This document shows positions 1-7,167 of a stretch of 43,914 nucleotides of DNA, piece by piece (the stretch's first letter is position 1; each line of letters opens with the position of its first letter). This DNA comes from an uncultured Eubacteriales bacterium. GTDB taxonomy: Bacteria > Bacillota > Clostridia > Oscillospirales > Oscillospiraceae. The notes below the pieces were generated by a model, which was not told the origin of the DNA, searched no databases, and worked only from the letters and a program-made list of their open reading frames with translations. Location: the NCBI GenBank assembly GCA_900546615.1, contig URDJ01000025.1:1-43914 (forward strand). Direction: 5' to 3'. A program made the position numbers and the translations under genes.

Positions 1-89
1 CGCCCCGTGATCGGCTGGGAAGCCGTCAAAAGGCGTTTTCAGTGTGGTTATAGGGCTATTCTGTTTTTTGATGATAGTTAAAAAGTTCA

Positions 90-1379
90 GTGTTTATGCG
101 GCTTTCAGGGATTTGTGTATATAAACATGAGGCCACTGCGGCGTCCGGAGGCACGGTGGAAATAGCCGTAAAGGTGGAGCAGAAGCCCGAGAGCGGGCTC
201 ACGCCCGGCGAGGCGGAGCAGCTCGAGGACAAGGCCGACGGCGAACTGGGCCTGTTTGTGGATATTTCCCTGGACAAGACCACCACGCCCTCCGGCGGCA
301 CCGCGCAGGTAGAGAGCGGAGTCTCCAGCGAGGGGCTGCTGACGATAATCATACCTCTTCCCACCGAACTGAAGGACAAGGACATCTACACCGTGGTGCG
401 CACAGACGGAGCGACGGGCGAGGCACTCTCGTCCGAGCCTGACGAGCTGAGCGGAGAATACTATGAGCTGACAGAGGACGGCTCCGGCCTCATCCTCCAT
501 GTGAAGGAATCCGGCGTTTACGCGGTGGGCGGAAGGGATTACCAGATCGTCATCCCGACCTATCCTCCCGTCAAGACCGAGAGCGAAAACGGCAGCTTTG
601 CTGTAAGCCCGGACAGACCCTTTTCCGGCCAGACCGTGACCATCACGCCAAAGCCTGACGAGGGTTATACGGTGGACAAGATCACCGTCACGGACGCCTC
701 CGGCAAGGCCGTGGAGGTCAGTCCCAACGGAGATGGCACATACAGCTTCACTCAGCCCTCGGGCGCTGTGACCATAACCGTAACATTTAAGGTGCTGACG
801 GATGTGTCCGAGTGCCCGCGCGACGCGAGCTGCCCCATGTCGGGCTATACGGATCTCAACATGGGTGAGTGGTATCATGACGGAATACACTACTGCCTTG
901 ACGAGGGCCTTATGGACGGCGTTGACGCGGGGATGTTCGCCCCTAACGCCACGACGAGCCGGGCTATGATAGTTACAATACTCTGGCGGCTGCAGGGCAG
1001 CCCGGAGGTCGAGGCGACTGAGACGTTCACCGACGTTTCTCCTGACGCATGGTACGCCAAGGCCATTGCCTGGGCGGTGGCGGAGGGCGTAGCCGACGGC
1101 TACGGTGAGGGGCTGTTCGGCCCAAACGACGCCATCACCCGCGAGCAGCTTGCGGCCATGCTGTGGAGGTACGCGGCAAGGCCGGAGTCCGAAGGCGGAC
1201 TCTCCGCTTTCGCGGACGGAGCCGAGACAAGCGCCTGGGCGCAGCAGGCCGTGAGCTGGGCCGTCAGCCTGGGGCTCATCAACGGCGTTGACAGCGACAG
1301 GCTGGACCCCAAAGGTCAGGCCACCAGAGCTCAGACCGCGACCATACTCATGCGCTTCGCGCAGAGCATGACGCGGTGA
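90..1379 (+). CDS. S-layer homology (SLH) domain protein, probably 5'-truncated
   Basis: The last ~175 residues hold three SLH repeats, which in the family bind secondary cell-wall polymers and anchor a protein to the cell surface. Typical repeat signatures are visible (WYHDGIHYCLDEGLMDG; WYAKAIAWAVAEGVADGYG; WAQQAVSWAVSLGLINGV). Before them are a threonine/serine-rich region and a beta-rich module around residues 150-235 resembling the bacterial repeat found in surface proteins. There is no signal peptide, although an SLH protein must be exported. The only start in frame is GTG at 90 (or ATG at 96) without a convincing ribosome site, and the frame upstream is closed by several stops. I infer that the exported N-terminal part has been lost or separated by rearrangement. 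The domain call is firm; the start is not. Confidence 0.75.
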   Translation: MFMRLSGICVYKHEATAASGGTVEIAVKVEQKPESGLTPGEAEQLEDKADGELGLFVDISLDKTTTPSGGTAQVESGVSSEGLLTIIIPLPTELKDKDIYTVVRTDGATGEALSSEPDELSGEYYELTEDGSGLILHVKESGVYAVGGRDYQIVIPTYPPVKTESENGSFAVSPDRPFSGQTVTITPKPDEGYTVDKITVTDASGKAVEVSPNGDGTYSFTQPSGAVTITVTFKVLTDVSECPRDASCPMSGYTDLNMGEWYHDGIHYCLDEGLMDGVDAGMFAPNATTSRAMIVTILWRLQGSPEVEATETFTDVSPDAWYAKAIAWAVAEGVADGYGEGLFGPNDAITREQLAAMLWRYAARPESEGGLSAFADGAETSAWAQQAVSWAVSLGLINGVDSDRLDPKGQATRAQTATILMRFAQSMTR

Positions 1380-1393
1380 AAACAGACAAGAAG

Positions 1394-1422
1394 ATCGCCC
1401 CGGAGAGTGTCTCCGGGGCGAT
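1394..1422. terminator. Bidirectional terminator between convergent genes
   Basis: A 13-base perfect inverted repeat (ATCGCCCCGGAGA / TCTCCGGGGCGAT, three-base loop) lies between the stop of the rightward SLH gene and the stop of the leftward MFS gene. It is followed by an AT-rich tract on the plus strand. The placement suits shared termination. Confidence 0.8.
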
Positions 1423-1430
1423 TATTATTT

Positions 1431-2696
1431 CTACTCTTGCCGTGGGAGCTTTTTGCTGGACGAGACCGCGAGCACGCCTGTGACAGCGGTCAACGAGCTC
1501 AGCACCAGACCTATAATGAGCATGGCGTTGTAACTCTGCGTGAAATCGTAGATGTAACCCCACAGCGTGTACGACACTGCGCCCACCCAGGGTGAGAACA
1601 CCGCAGCCACGGGGAAAATGCTGTCGTACTCCCGCTCGCCGTACATACAGCGGACCATGGCCGGCATCTGGACCTGGTTTATCTGATAAAATATGCCGTA
1701 GAGCGCGGCGCCGGCAAGCATTACAAGCTGCGCGCGGCCGCTGATAAGCAGCAGTATGAATCCCGCGGCGCCGATGCCGCCGCCAACGAGCGCACCGACG
1801 TGGGCTCCGAAGCGGTCGTTCAGCGCACCAAGCAGGAAGCCGCCGATGATGGCTCCGGCCATACCCACAGAGCCTATTATCGCGGAGACATCGCCGGCAT
1901 CGGCCGCGCGGGAGCTGGCCAGCGCCGGCAGGAAGGTCATGATTCCGCCGCAGAGCGTAAAGCAGACGACCATGACCGCGTACCAGACGAAACTCGCACT
2001 TTTGACGGCGGTCTGTTTGGACACGCCGCTGAGCGCCCGCACGGTGCTTTCGCCGTCGGCTTCCTGCTCCTCACCGTATGGTCTGAGACCCTTGTCCGAG
2101 GGATAGTCACGCAGGACGAAGACCGCGACCGGCAAGCAGATGATCAGTACTATGCCGCCGAGAATAACGTATGCCGAGCGCCAGCCCTCGGCAAAGCCGA
2201 ACATTCCGCCAGAGTTCACGAGCGCAGATATTACGGGGTTGAACACGATGCCGCCGATACCCAGTCCGCTCATGACCAGGGCTATCATGGTGCCGAGATT
2301 CCTGTTGAACCAGCGCGGAAGCAGCGTGCCTGAGATGAGATAGGTCAGAAACACGCAGCCGAAGCCCACGAGGGCTCCGCCCACATAGAGCAGCAGCACG
2401 CCGTTTGCAAAACCCATGGCGGCAAAGCCCAATGCTGCAAGCACGACAGCGACGGCGTTGAGTATGCGAAAGCTGAATCGCGCCGTGAGCTTGGGCGCTG
2501 CGAGCATGACAAGCGCCATGGTAAAGCTCTGCACCGTGAGGTACATCGAGAACTCGCCCTGCCCTATTCCGAGCGAATTCGTTACCGGGACAATAAACAC
2601 GCCGCTCGCGCCGAAAAATATGCCGCCGCACACGAGGATGTCTATGAATATGCCGGCGGCGACTATGAATCCGTAGTGGAGCTTCTTCTTTTCCAT
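1431..2696 (-). CDS. MFS transporter, oxalate/formate-antiporter-like
   Basis: This is a 421-residue membrane carrier with about 12 hydrophobic segments in two halves, typical of the major facilitator superfamily. The first segment follows a short KKK-containing N terminus. The loop after TM2-3, the GxGIGGIVFNPV segment and a central hydrophilic loop around residues 195-220 resemble the oxalate/formate antiporter branch that moves organic anions. The start at 2696 was chosen because an AAAGGAGAG ribosome site precedes it; a longer open frame upstream would run through the hairpin at 2719-2761. It lies downstream of the flavin reductase and cysteine-rich protein on the same strand. I infer that it imports the substrate or exports the product of that reductase. 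Substrate unknown. Confidence 0.8.
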   Translation of the reverse strand: MEKKKLHYGFIVAAGIFIDILVCGGIFFGASGVFIVPVTNSLGIGQGEFSMYLTVQSFTMALVMLAAPKLTARFSFRILNAVAVVLAALGFAAMGFANGVLLLYVGGALVGFGCVFLTYLISGTLLPRWFNRNLGTMIALVMSGLGIGGIVFNPVISALVNSGGMFGFAEGWRSAYVILGGIVLIICLPVAVFVLRDYPSDKGLRPYGEEQEADGESTVRALSGVSKQTAVKSASFVWYAVMVVCFTLCGGIMTFLPALASSRAADAGDVSAIIGSVGMAGAIIGGFLLGALNDRFGAHVGALVGGGIGAAGFILLLISGRAQLVMLAGAALYGIFYQINQVQMPAMVRCMYGEREYDSIFPVAAVFSPWVGAVSYTLWGYIYDFTQSYNAMLIIGLVLSSLTAVTGVLAVSSSKKLPRQE

Positions 2697-2718
2697 TCGC
2701 TCTCCTTTCATATAAGAA

Positions 2719-2761
2719 GCCCCCTGCTGAGGCGTTTTGATACGTTTTCTCAACAGGGGGC
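2719..2761 (-). terminator. Intergenic hairpin between reductase and MFS genes
   Basis: A 13-base stem (GCCCCCTGCTGAG against CTCAACAGGGGGC, one G-T pair) with a 17-base loop sits between the leftward reductase and the leftward MFS gene, followed on the minus strand by a TTCTTATAT tract. It probably terminates part of the transcripts and lowers MFS expression. The MFS ribosome site lies only about 15 bases beyond it. Confidence 0.65.
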
Positions 2762-2785
2762 AAAAACTATCCGTTAGCAGGCCGC

Positions 2786-4789
2786 TTATATGTTCTTCGC
2801 AACGAACCAGCCGCCGCGCACGGACTCCATCACGTTGGCAGGCTCCTTGCTGTCGCCGATGTTCCAAACGGGGACGGAGACACTCTGCTCAAGCTCGTTA
2901 TAGAGCGCGTTGTTCGGGGCGAAGCCCACCGCCTGGACGACGGTCTCGGCCTCACAAGAATGCTCCTTGCCCTCGGCGTCAATGATCTTCGCCGTGCCGT
3001 CGGCCCAGCCAGCAAACTTCGAGCCGGTGTAGACGTTGACGCCGGCGCCGGGCAGCATGTCGAGCATCATCAGGAAGTTCGGCGTCGGCACGGGCGCGCC
3101 CGCGCTCATGAGCATGGGCAGGGCCTCGACCAGGGTGACCTTCACTCCCTTGCGAGCCAGCCACACTGCGGTCTCGCAGCCGACCAGGCCGCCGCCTACG
3201 ATGACGCAGCTCTTGCCAACGTCGCGTCCGGCCAAAACGTCGGAGGCCGTGACGGTCTCGCAGCCGTCTATATTGAAGCTCTTCGGGTTCGCGCCGGTGG
3301 CAACGATGATCGCGTCGGCGCCGAGCTTCTCGACATCGGCGGCGGTGATCTCGGTGTTCAGGTGAACTTTCACGCCGGCCTTCTCGACGGTGCGCGCGTA
3401 CCAGGCGAGCAGACGATGGTCGCCGGTCTTAAAGTCAGGCACAGCCGCAAGGTTGAAGAGGCCGCCGAGCTTGTCGGCCTTCTCGTAGAGGTCGACCTCG
3501 TGGCCGCGCTGAGCCGCAATGATGGCCGCCTCGCAGCCGCCGGGGCCGCCGCCGATGACGACCACGTGCTTTTTGACCGGAGCCGGGGTGACGGGGTCGC
3601 TCTTCTCATAGAAGCACTCGGGGTTGACCGCGCAGGTGACGAGCCCGCCGTTGAAGACACGCGCCATGCAGCCGTTCTGGCAGCCGATGCAGGGACGGAT
3701 GTCCTCATCCGCGCCGGCGTGAGCCTTGTTCGCCCACTCGGCGTCGGCGAGTGAAGCCTTGCCAAGCGCGACGGCGTCGACATAGCCCTCTTCTATGGCC
3801 TTTTCGGCCAGCTCGGGGGTGAGGATCTTGCCCGGGCAGATGACCGGGATGTTGACGGCCTCCTTGATCTTCTTTGCGTCGTCGAGCCACAGACCCTCCT
3901 TCTGATACGTGGGAGGATACAGCCAGTAGAAGCTGTCATAACTGCCGCTCGCGAGCAGAAGCGCGTCCGCTCCAGCGGCCTCAAGCGCCTTGGCGAGCTC
4001 GATGCTGACGTCTATGTCGCGGCCCACCTCTTTGTAGTCCTCTCCGGGCAGCGGAGAGACGCCGACATCCTTCATGTAGTGGCGCACGCACAGGCGCACC
4101 ATGACGGGGTAATCCTTGCCGAAACGCTCCTTGAGTCCCTTGATAACGTCCGTGGCGATGCGGAACTGTCCGCCCTGGGCGAAACCGAACTCGTCGTCGC
4201 GCTTGTTAAAGAGCGGGGTCGCGAACTGGTCGGTGAAATATCCGCCGTAGGGGCCGCCCACGCATATGCCGTCAGCTCCGGCCATTACGGCGGCGGATGC
4301 GGAATCCAGCTGCGCATTGATGAGACCATAGCACTCCTCAGTCGTGAGCGCGCGGCACATCACGCTCGGGTCCCAGCGGCTTGGCACCGCGGACGGAGCT
4401 ACCGGATGCCCGCCCATCACAGGCGCGAGCGTTTCCAGGAAGGCGACGCGGCCGAACGGCGCGCCGACCTCGACGAAGAGCTTGCAGTCATATGCGTTGA
4501 GCTTTTCAACGGCCTTGCTTATGGACGTGTTGAACGCATGGGGGTTGTCCATGGCGTTGAGCGCGGCGGTGGTCACTTCCGCTCCTCCGGCGGAGGCGTA
4601 TCCGCCGGTGACGATGAGGCCGAAGCCGCCCTTGGCACGCGCTTCGTAGTAGTCGATGACCTCGTCGGTCATGTTGCCGGTGGAGTCCATGCGCCCGCCG
4701 AGGTGCATGGGGCTCATCGTGATGCGGTTCTTGATAGTGAGTTTGCCTATCTTATAGGGCTTGAACAGTTCGGGATACTTGAGTGCCAT
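2786..4789 (-). CDS. Old-yellow-enzyme-type FMN/FAD/4Fe-4S reductase (BaiCD/BaiH, dienoyl-CoA reductase family)
   Basis: This 667-residue protein has the family's full three-part layout. Residues ~1-360 form an FMN-binding TIM barrel (starts YPELFKPYKIGKLTIKNRI). A four-cysteine cluster at ~C367, C370, C374 and C386 (CIGCQNGC) should hold one 4Fe-4S centre. FAD (GGGPGG, ~413) and NAD(P)H (GGGLVGCETA) Rossmann modules follow. Relatives reduce activated C=C bonds of dienoyl-CoAs, bile-acid intermediates, steroids or plant phenolics in anaerobes. The usual barrel motif HxxHGYL reads GGPYGGYF here, so both expected histidines are missing and the substrate is likely unusual. The stop of the cysteine-rich gene lies 12 bases upstream, so the two are co-transcribed. 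Family is secure; substrate unknown. Confidence 0.85.
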   Translation of the reverse strand: MALKYPELFKPYKIGKLTIKNRITMSPMHLGGRMDSTGNMTDEVIDYYEARAKGGFGLIVTGGYASAGGAEVTTAALNAMDNPHAFNTSISKAVEKLNAYDCKLFVEVGAPFGRVAFLETLAPVMGGHPVAPSAVPSRWDPSVMCRALTTEECYGLINAQLDSASAAVMAGADGICVGGPYGGYFTDQFATPLFNKRDDEFGFAQGGQFRIATDVIKGLKERFGKDYPVMVRLCVRHYMKDVGVSPLPGEDYKEVGRDIDVSIELAKALEAAGADALLLASGSYDSFYWLYPPTYQKEGLWLDDAKKIKEAVNIPVICPGKILTPELAEKAIEEGYVDAVALGKASLADAEWANKAHAGADEDIRPCIGCQNGCMARVFNGGLVTCAVNPECFYEKSDPVTPAPVKKHVVVIGGGPGGCEAAIIAAQRGHEVDLYEKADKLGGLFNLAAVPDFKTGDHRLLAWYARTVEKAGVKVHLNTEITAADVEKLGADAIIVATGANPKSFNIDGCETVTASDVLAGRDVGKSCVIVGGGLVGCETAVWLARKGVKVTLVEALPMLMSAGAPVPTPNFLMMLDMLPGAGVNVYTGSKFAGWADGTAKIIDAEGKEHSCEAETVVQAVGFAPNNALYNELEQSVSVPVWNIGDSKEPANVMESVRGGWFVAKNI

Positions 4790-4801
4790 TTTGCTTCCCC
4801 C

Positions 4802-5494
4802 TCACTTCTTGCAGATCTCAGGGCGCTTTGCTCCGACACGCTCGAAGTAGCTGTCGGGGATGTCCTTCGGGTCCTTGTAGACGTAGAACACGCAGGAGCA
4901 GGGGCCGACCTGCTCGGGGTACTCCTGCTGGTACATGTACGGGATGCCCAGCTCGCCGCAGACTATCTCGGCAATGGGGGCGTGGGTGCAGTAGACGGGG
5001 AAGTTTTTGCCCCCGGCGGTTATGGCGTGGGGCTCATCGCACAGGCCGCAGCCGGGCTTGCACATGCCCATCTCCCAGAGCTTCTGCCCCGCTCCGCACG
5101 GCTCCATGACGAACCAGAGTTTCTCGTCATCCTCGCCCAGGATCTTCATGCGGCAGTCGTGGAACATACGCGGCGCATTTATGGCTATCATCGCGCGCTC
5201 CTTGAACGGCTTGTCCCAGAACCCCTGCATGAAGGGACTGTTGGAGTTGTAGAAATAGTCGTGCATATACTCCAGGTATTTGTCCGCGCCGACTTCCTTG
5301 TAGAGCGCGCTCTCAGCGGCGTTGGCCTGAAGCAGATAGCCGTCGTGCACGCCCTTGAACATACCGACGTACTGGTCAAAGGCCTCCAGAGCCTCCTTGC
5401 TTCCGGTGGCAGCGATCTTCTCGCGGGCGACTTCGCTGGGTGCCTTCTCGAGCTCCGCAATTTCTTCCGGCGTGAGAGTTGTGACTTTAGCCAT
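4802..5494 (-). CDS. Cysteine-rich protein of unknown function, partner of the flavin reductase
   Basis: I do not recognise this 230-residue soluble protein with confidence. Its N-terminal half is helical and acidic. The C-terminal half is rich in cysteine and histidine (MFHDCR, EPCGAG, MCKPGCGLCDEPH, VYCTHAP, IVCGELG, GPCSCVF), about ten cysteines in all, suggesting metal or Fe-S binding or a thiol-based active site. A distant likeness to L-2-amino-thiazoline-4-carboxylate hydrolase-type or V4R-type proteins is possible but unproven. Start at 5494 chosen for the GGAAGG site; the open frame continues upstream without a better site. It is the first gene after the leftward promoter at 5584-5612 and is followed 12 bases later by the reductase, suggesting it binds or processes the same substrate or supplies electrons. 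Confidence 0.6.
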   Translation of the reverse strand: MAKVTTLTPEEIAELEKAPSEVAREKIAATGSKEALEAFDQYVGMFKGVHDGYLLQANAAESALYKEVGADKYLEYMHDYFYNSNSPFMQGFWDKPFKERAMIAINAPRMFHDCRMKILGEDDEKLWFVMEPCGAGQKLWEMGMCKPGCGLCDEPHAITAGGKNFPVYCTHAPIAEIVCGELGIPYMYQQEYPEQVGPCSCVFYVYKDPKDIPDSYFERVGAKRPEICKK

Positions 5495-5541
5495 GATAAT
5501 ACCTTCCTTTTCTATGTATTTCATCCGCGCATGCGGAATGC

Positions 5542-5570
5542 TTGACAAAGATATATGACTGTTGTACTAT
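5542..5570 (+). promoter_or_regulatory. Sigma-A promoter for the TetR gene
   Basis: TTGACA at 5542-5547 and TACTAT at 5565-5570 are separated by 17 bases. The predicted start is near 5577, leaving a leader of about 110 bases before the TetR gene. Confidence 0.7.
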
Positions 5571-5583
5571 AAATTACACATGC

Positions 5584-5612
5584 ATCATAGCTGCGCCTTC
5601 AAAGATTGTCAA
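5584..5612 (-). promoter_or_regulatory. Sigma-A promoter for the reductase unit
   Basis: On the minus strand TTGACA (5607-5612) and TATGAT (5584-5589) are 17 bases apart. The predicted start is near 5577, the same position as for the opposing promoter, so the two polymerase sites face each other and overlap. Confidence 0.75.
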
Positions 5613-5625
5613 TTTACAGTCAATC
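5604..5625. promoter_or_regulatory. Candidate TetR operator dyad
   Basis: An imperfect 22-base dyad with GATTG/CAATC arms covers the -35 box of the leftward promoter. Nearby are three AATTTACA-like repeats (5571, 5611, 5640). The placement suits repression of the reductase unit by the adjacent TetR protein. The assignment is inferred. Confidence 0.4.
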
Positions 5626-5685
5626 GACTTCTGGTAATTAATTTACATTCTGGCAGAAACTGTCCTGTATTTTCCGGAGGTATAC

Positions 5686-6282
5686 ATGAAGAACGAGAAC
5701 GACCTCAGGGTCATAAAGACGAGGAAGAACATAATAGACAGCTTTCTGGCTCTGCTGGCAAAGAAGCCGCTTGAGGAGATAAGCGTGACGGAGATATGTG
5801 CCGGGGCAAATTGCAGCCGGAACACCTTCTATCTGCACTATCCGTACAAGGAAGCGCTGTACAATTCCCTGATAGACGAGCTTATAGAGCAGGTGCGCTC
5901 AGGCTTCCTGCCCGGCGACCGCGAGAGCGATGAGAGCTACCTTGACTATGCAGTCCGAAAAATACGGCTAATGGGCCATTCAACTCTGTCGGTGCGGGAA
6001 AAGCTTCGGCCGCTCATGAGCTGCGGCCACGCGGACACCTTTTTCCGTCGGCTTCAGAACGAGCTCTATATTACGTTGTACGCCTCCGGGATAAAGCAGA
6101 TGAAACTGGAATACGCAGACAGTCAGACGTATCAGCTCATATGCTGGTATAGCTCAGGAGCTATAGTCGGATTCCTGATGGGCAATATATACGACGTCGA
6201 CATGCCAGAAGACGAGGCGCTGGATATCCTCTGCCGCCTGCACGAAAATGCTTTCAAAGTGTCTGAACAGTTTATGAAATGA
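5686..6282 (+). CDS. TetR/AcrR-family transcriptional regulator
   Basis: A 198-residue protein. Residues ~8-58 form the TetR helix-turn-helix (RKNIIDSFLALLAKKPLEEI, then VTEICAGANCSRNTFYLHY). The rest is a helical ligand-binding/dimerisation domain without recognisable specificity. The start is set by CGGAGG eight bases upstream. It is transcribed divergently from the reductase/MFS unit, the classic arrangement of a repressor relieved by the substrate of its target genes; the dyad at 5604-5625 is the proposed site. Family certain; target and ligand inferred. Confidence 0.85.
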   Translation: MKNENDLRVIKTRKNIIDSFLALLAKKPLEEISVTEICAGANCSRNTFYLHYPYKEALYNSLIDELIEQVRSGFLPGDRESDESYLDYAVRKIRLMGHSTLSVREKLRPLMSCGHADTFFRRLQNELYITLYASGIKQMKLEYADSQTYQLICWYSSGAIVGFLMGNIYDVDMPEDEALDILCRLHENAFKVSEQFMK

Positions 6283-6334
6283 AGCCATGCGGCCGCAGCG
6301 GCCGTGTTTTGGCTCCGCCAACGAGAGAATGAGA

Positions 6335-6370
6335 AAACCGCCAAGCTGCGTATACGCAGCTTGGCGGTTT
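6335..6370. terminator. 36-base perfect palindrome between convergent genes
   Basis: The sequence from AAACCGCCAAGCTGCG to its exact complement (centre GTATAC) lies between the TetR stop and the stop of the leftward XRE gene. Position fits a bidirectional terminator. It also marks the outer limit of the mobile element on this side. Confidence 0.65.
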
Positions 6371-6391
6371 GCATTTATTTGGTTGATATAT

Positions 6392-6907
6392 TTAGTTCTC
6401 ATTTCCCTTGAACAGCATATCGCTCAGCTCCTGGCTGATCACGCCCGACCACTTCTGCGTTGTGTCCTGTCGCGGATAGTGGTCGCGCCAGGCGTCGTAG
6501 GCGTCTTGCGTTATCGACCCTGCCTTGAGCTTATCCGCCTGTTCTGCCCAGGCACAAAGCATCTCATGGAGCCTGTCTGCGTCCTTGCCGGCGCGCGGGT
6601 CTACACGCAGCGTTATATCTCCTGCGTCGCTGCTTATCCGCAGGCCGTACAAGTCCTCCAGCGTGAACAGAGTGTGCATCAAACCTACGTAGGAGTCGAT
6701 GTCTGGCACGGACAGCGCCGCCGGCGAGACGTCCAGCACCTCAGCAAGCGCCTTCGTCAACTCAGACTTAGGAGAGCGAGTGCCTGACTCGTACTGGGCA
6801 AGCCTCACGTCCGCGGACTTCTCCGAAAACCCCACGGCCGTACCCAGCTGCTTCTGAGTCAAGCCGCGCTTGTTGCGGAAGTACCGTATGCGTTCCCCTA
6901 TAGCCAT
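6392..6907 (-). CDS. XRE-family (Cro/CI-type) regulator of mobile element 1
   Basis: This 171-residue protein starts with an N-terminal helix-turn-helix of the lambda-repressor type (IGERIRYFRNKRGLTQKQLG, then a recognition helix and LAQYESGTRSP). An uncharacterised C-terminal domain of about 100 residues follows. Start at 6907 selected for the GGAGAG site; an upstream ATG in the same frame lies within the promoter. The gene diverges from the RepA-like ATPase gene across a short AT-rich region where both promoters contain a shared GCATATATG motif. This suggests a phage-like autoregulatory switch for the element. Function as element repressor is inferred from context. Confidence 0.8.
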   Translation of the reverse strand: MAIGERIRYFRNKRGLTQKQLGTAVGFSEKSADVRLAQYESGTRSPKSELTKALAEVLDVSPAALSVPDIDSYVGLMHTLFTLEDLYGLRISSDAGDITLRVDPRAGKDADRLHEMLCAWAEQADKLKAGSITQDAYDAWRDHYPRQDTTQKWSGVISQELSDMLFKGNEN

Positions 6908-6942
6908 TGCAATCTCTCCAATCAAACGGTTTCTTTGCAGAG

Positions 6943-6971
6943 AATATAGCATATATGTTTAGTATTGTCAA
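6943..6971 (-). promoter_or_regulatory. Promoter of the XRE regulator gene
   Basis: On the minus strand TTGACA (6966-6971) and TATATT (6943-6948) are 17 bases apart. The spacer contains GCATATATG at 6949-6957. Confidence 0.7.
6949..6957. promoter_or_regulatory. Candidate XRE operator O1
   Basis: GCATATATG lies within the spacer of the leftward promoter. Its wider context (TATAGCATATATGTTTAG) resembles the site at 7016-7025 in the rightward promoter. Binding here would block the regulator's own transcription. Confidence 0.45.
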
Positions 6972-7006
6972 TAGAAACTTAATTTAATTTGTTTAATTTT
7001 GCCCGC

Positions 7007-7035
7007 TTGACTTAAGCATATATGCATAGTATAAT
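7007..7035 (+). promoter_or_regulatory. Promoter of the RepA-like/mobilization operon
   Basis: TTGACT (7007-7012) and TATAAT (7030-7035) are separated by exactly 17 bases. This is the strongest rightward promoter in the element and precedes the RepA-like ATPase gene. Its spacer holds a ten-base palindrome. Confidence 0.75.
7016..7025. promoter_or_regulatory. Candidate XRE operator O2
   Basis: The perfect palindrome GCATATATGC sits between the -35 and -10 boxes of the rightward promoter. It matches the core of O1 at 6949-6957. The two occurrences in matching promoter positions support a common repressor. Confidence 0.5.
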
Positions 7036-7167
7036 GCATGGTGAATTAAGCTAATAAGTTTAATATAGCATAATGATATTTCGCCCGGGCAAATCGGAGG
7101 CGACAAGAAAGTATCCGACACGAAATAAGGACCATTATGCCAAAATTCATGAAAGGAGACAAACTAT

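Noticed and set aside
105..890. Long minus-strand open frame opposite the SLH gene
   Set aside because: It is a codon-bias shadow of the high-GC coding strand, rich in Arg/His/Ala and without any domain or ribosome site.
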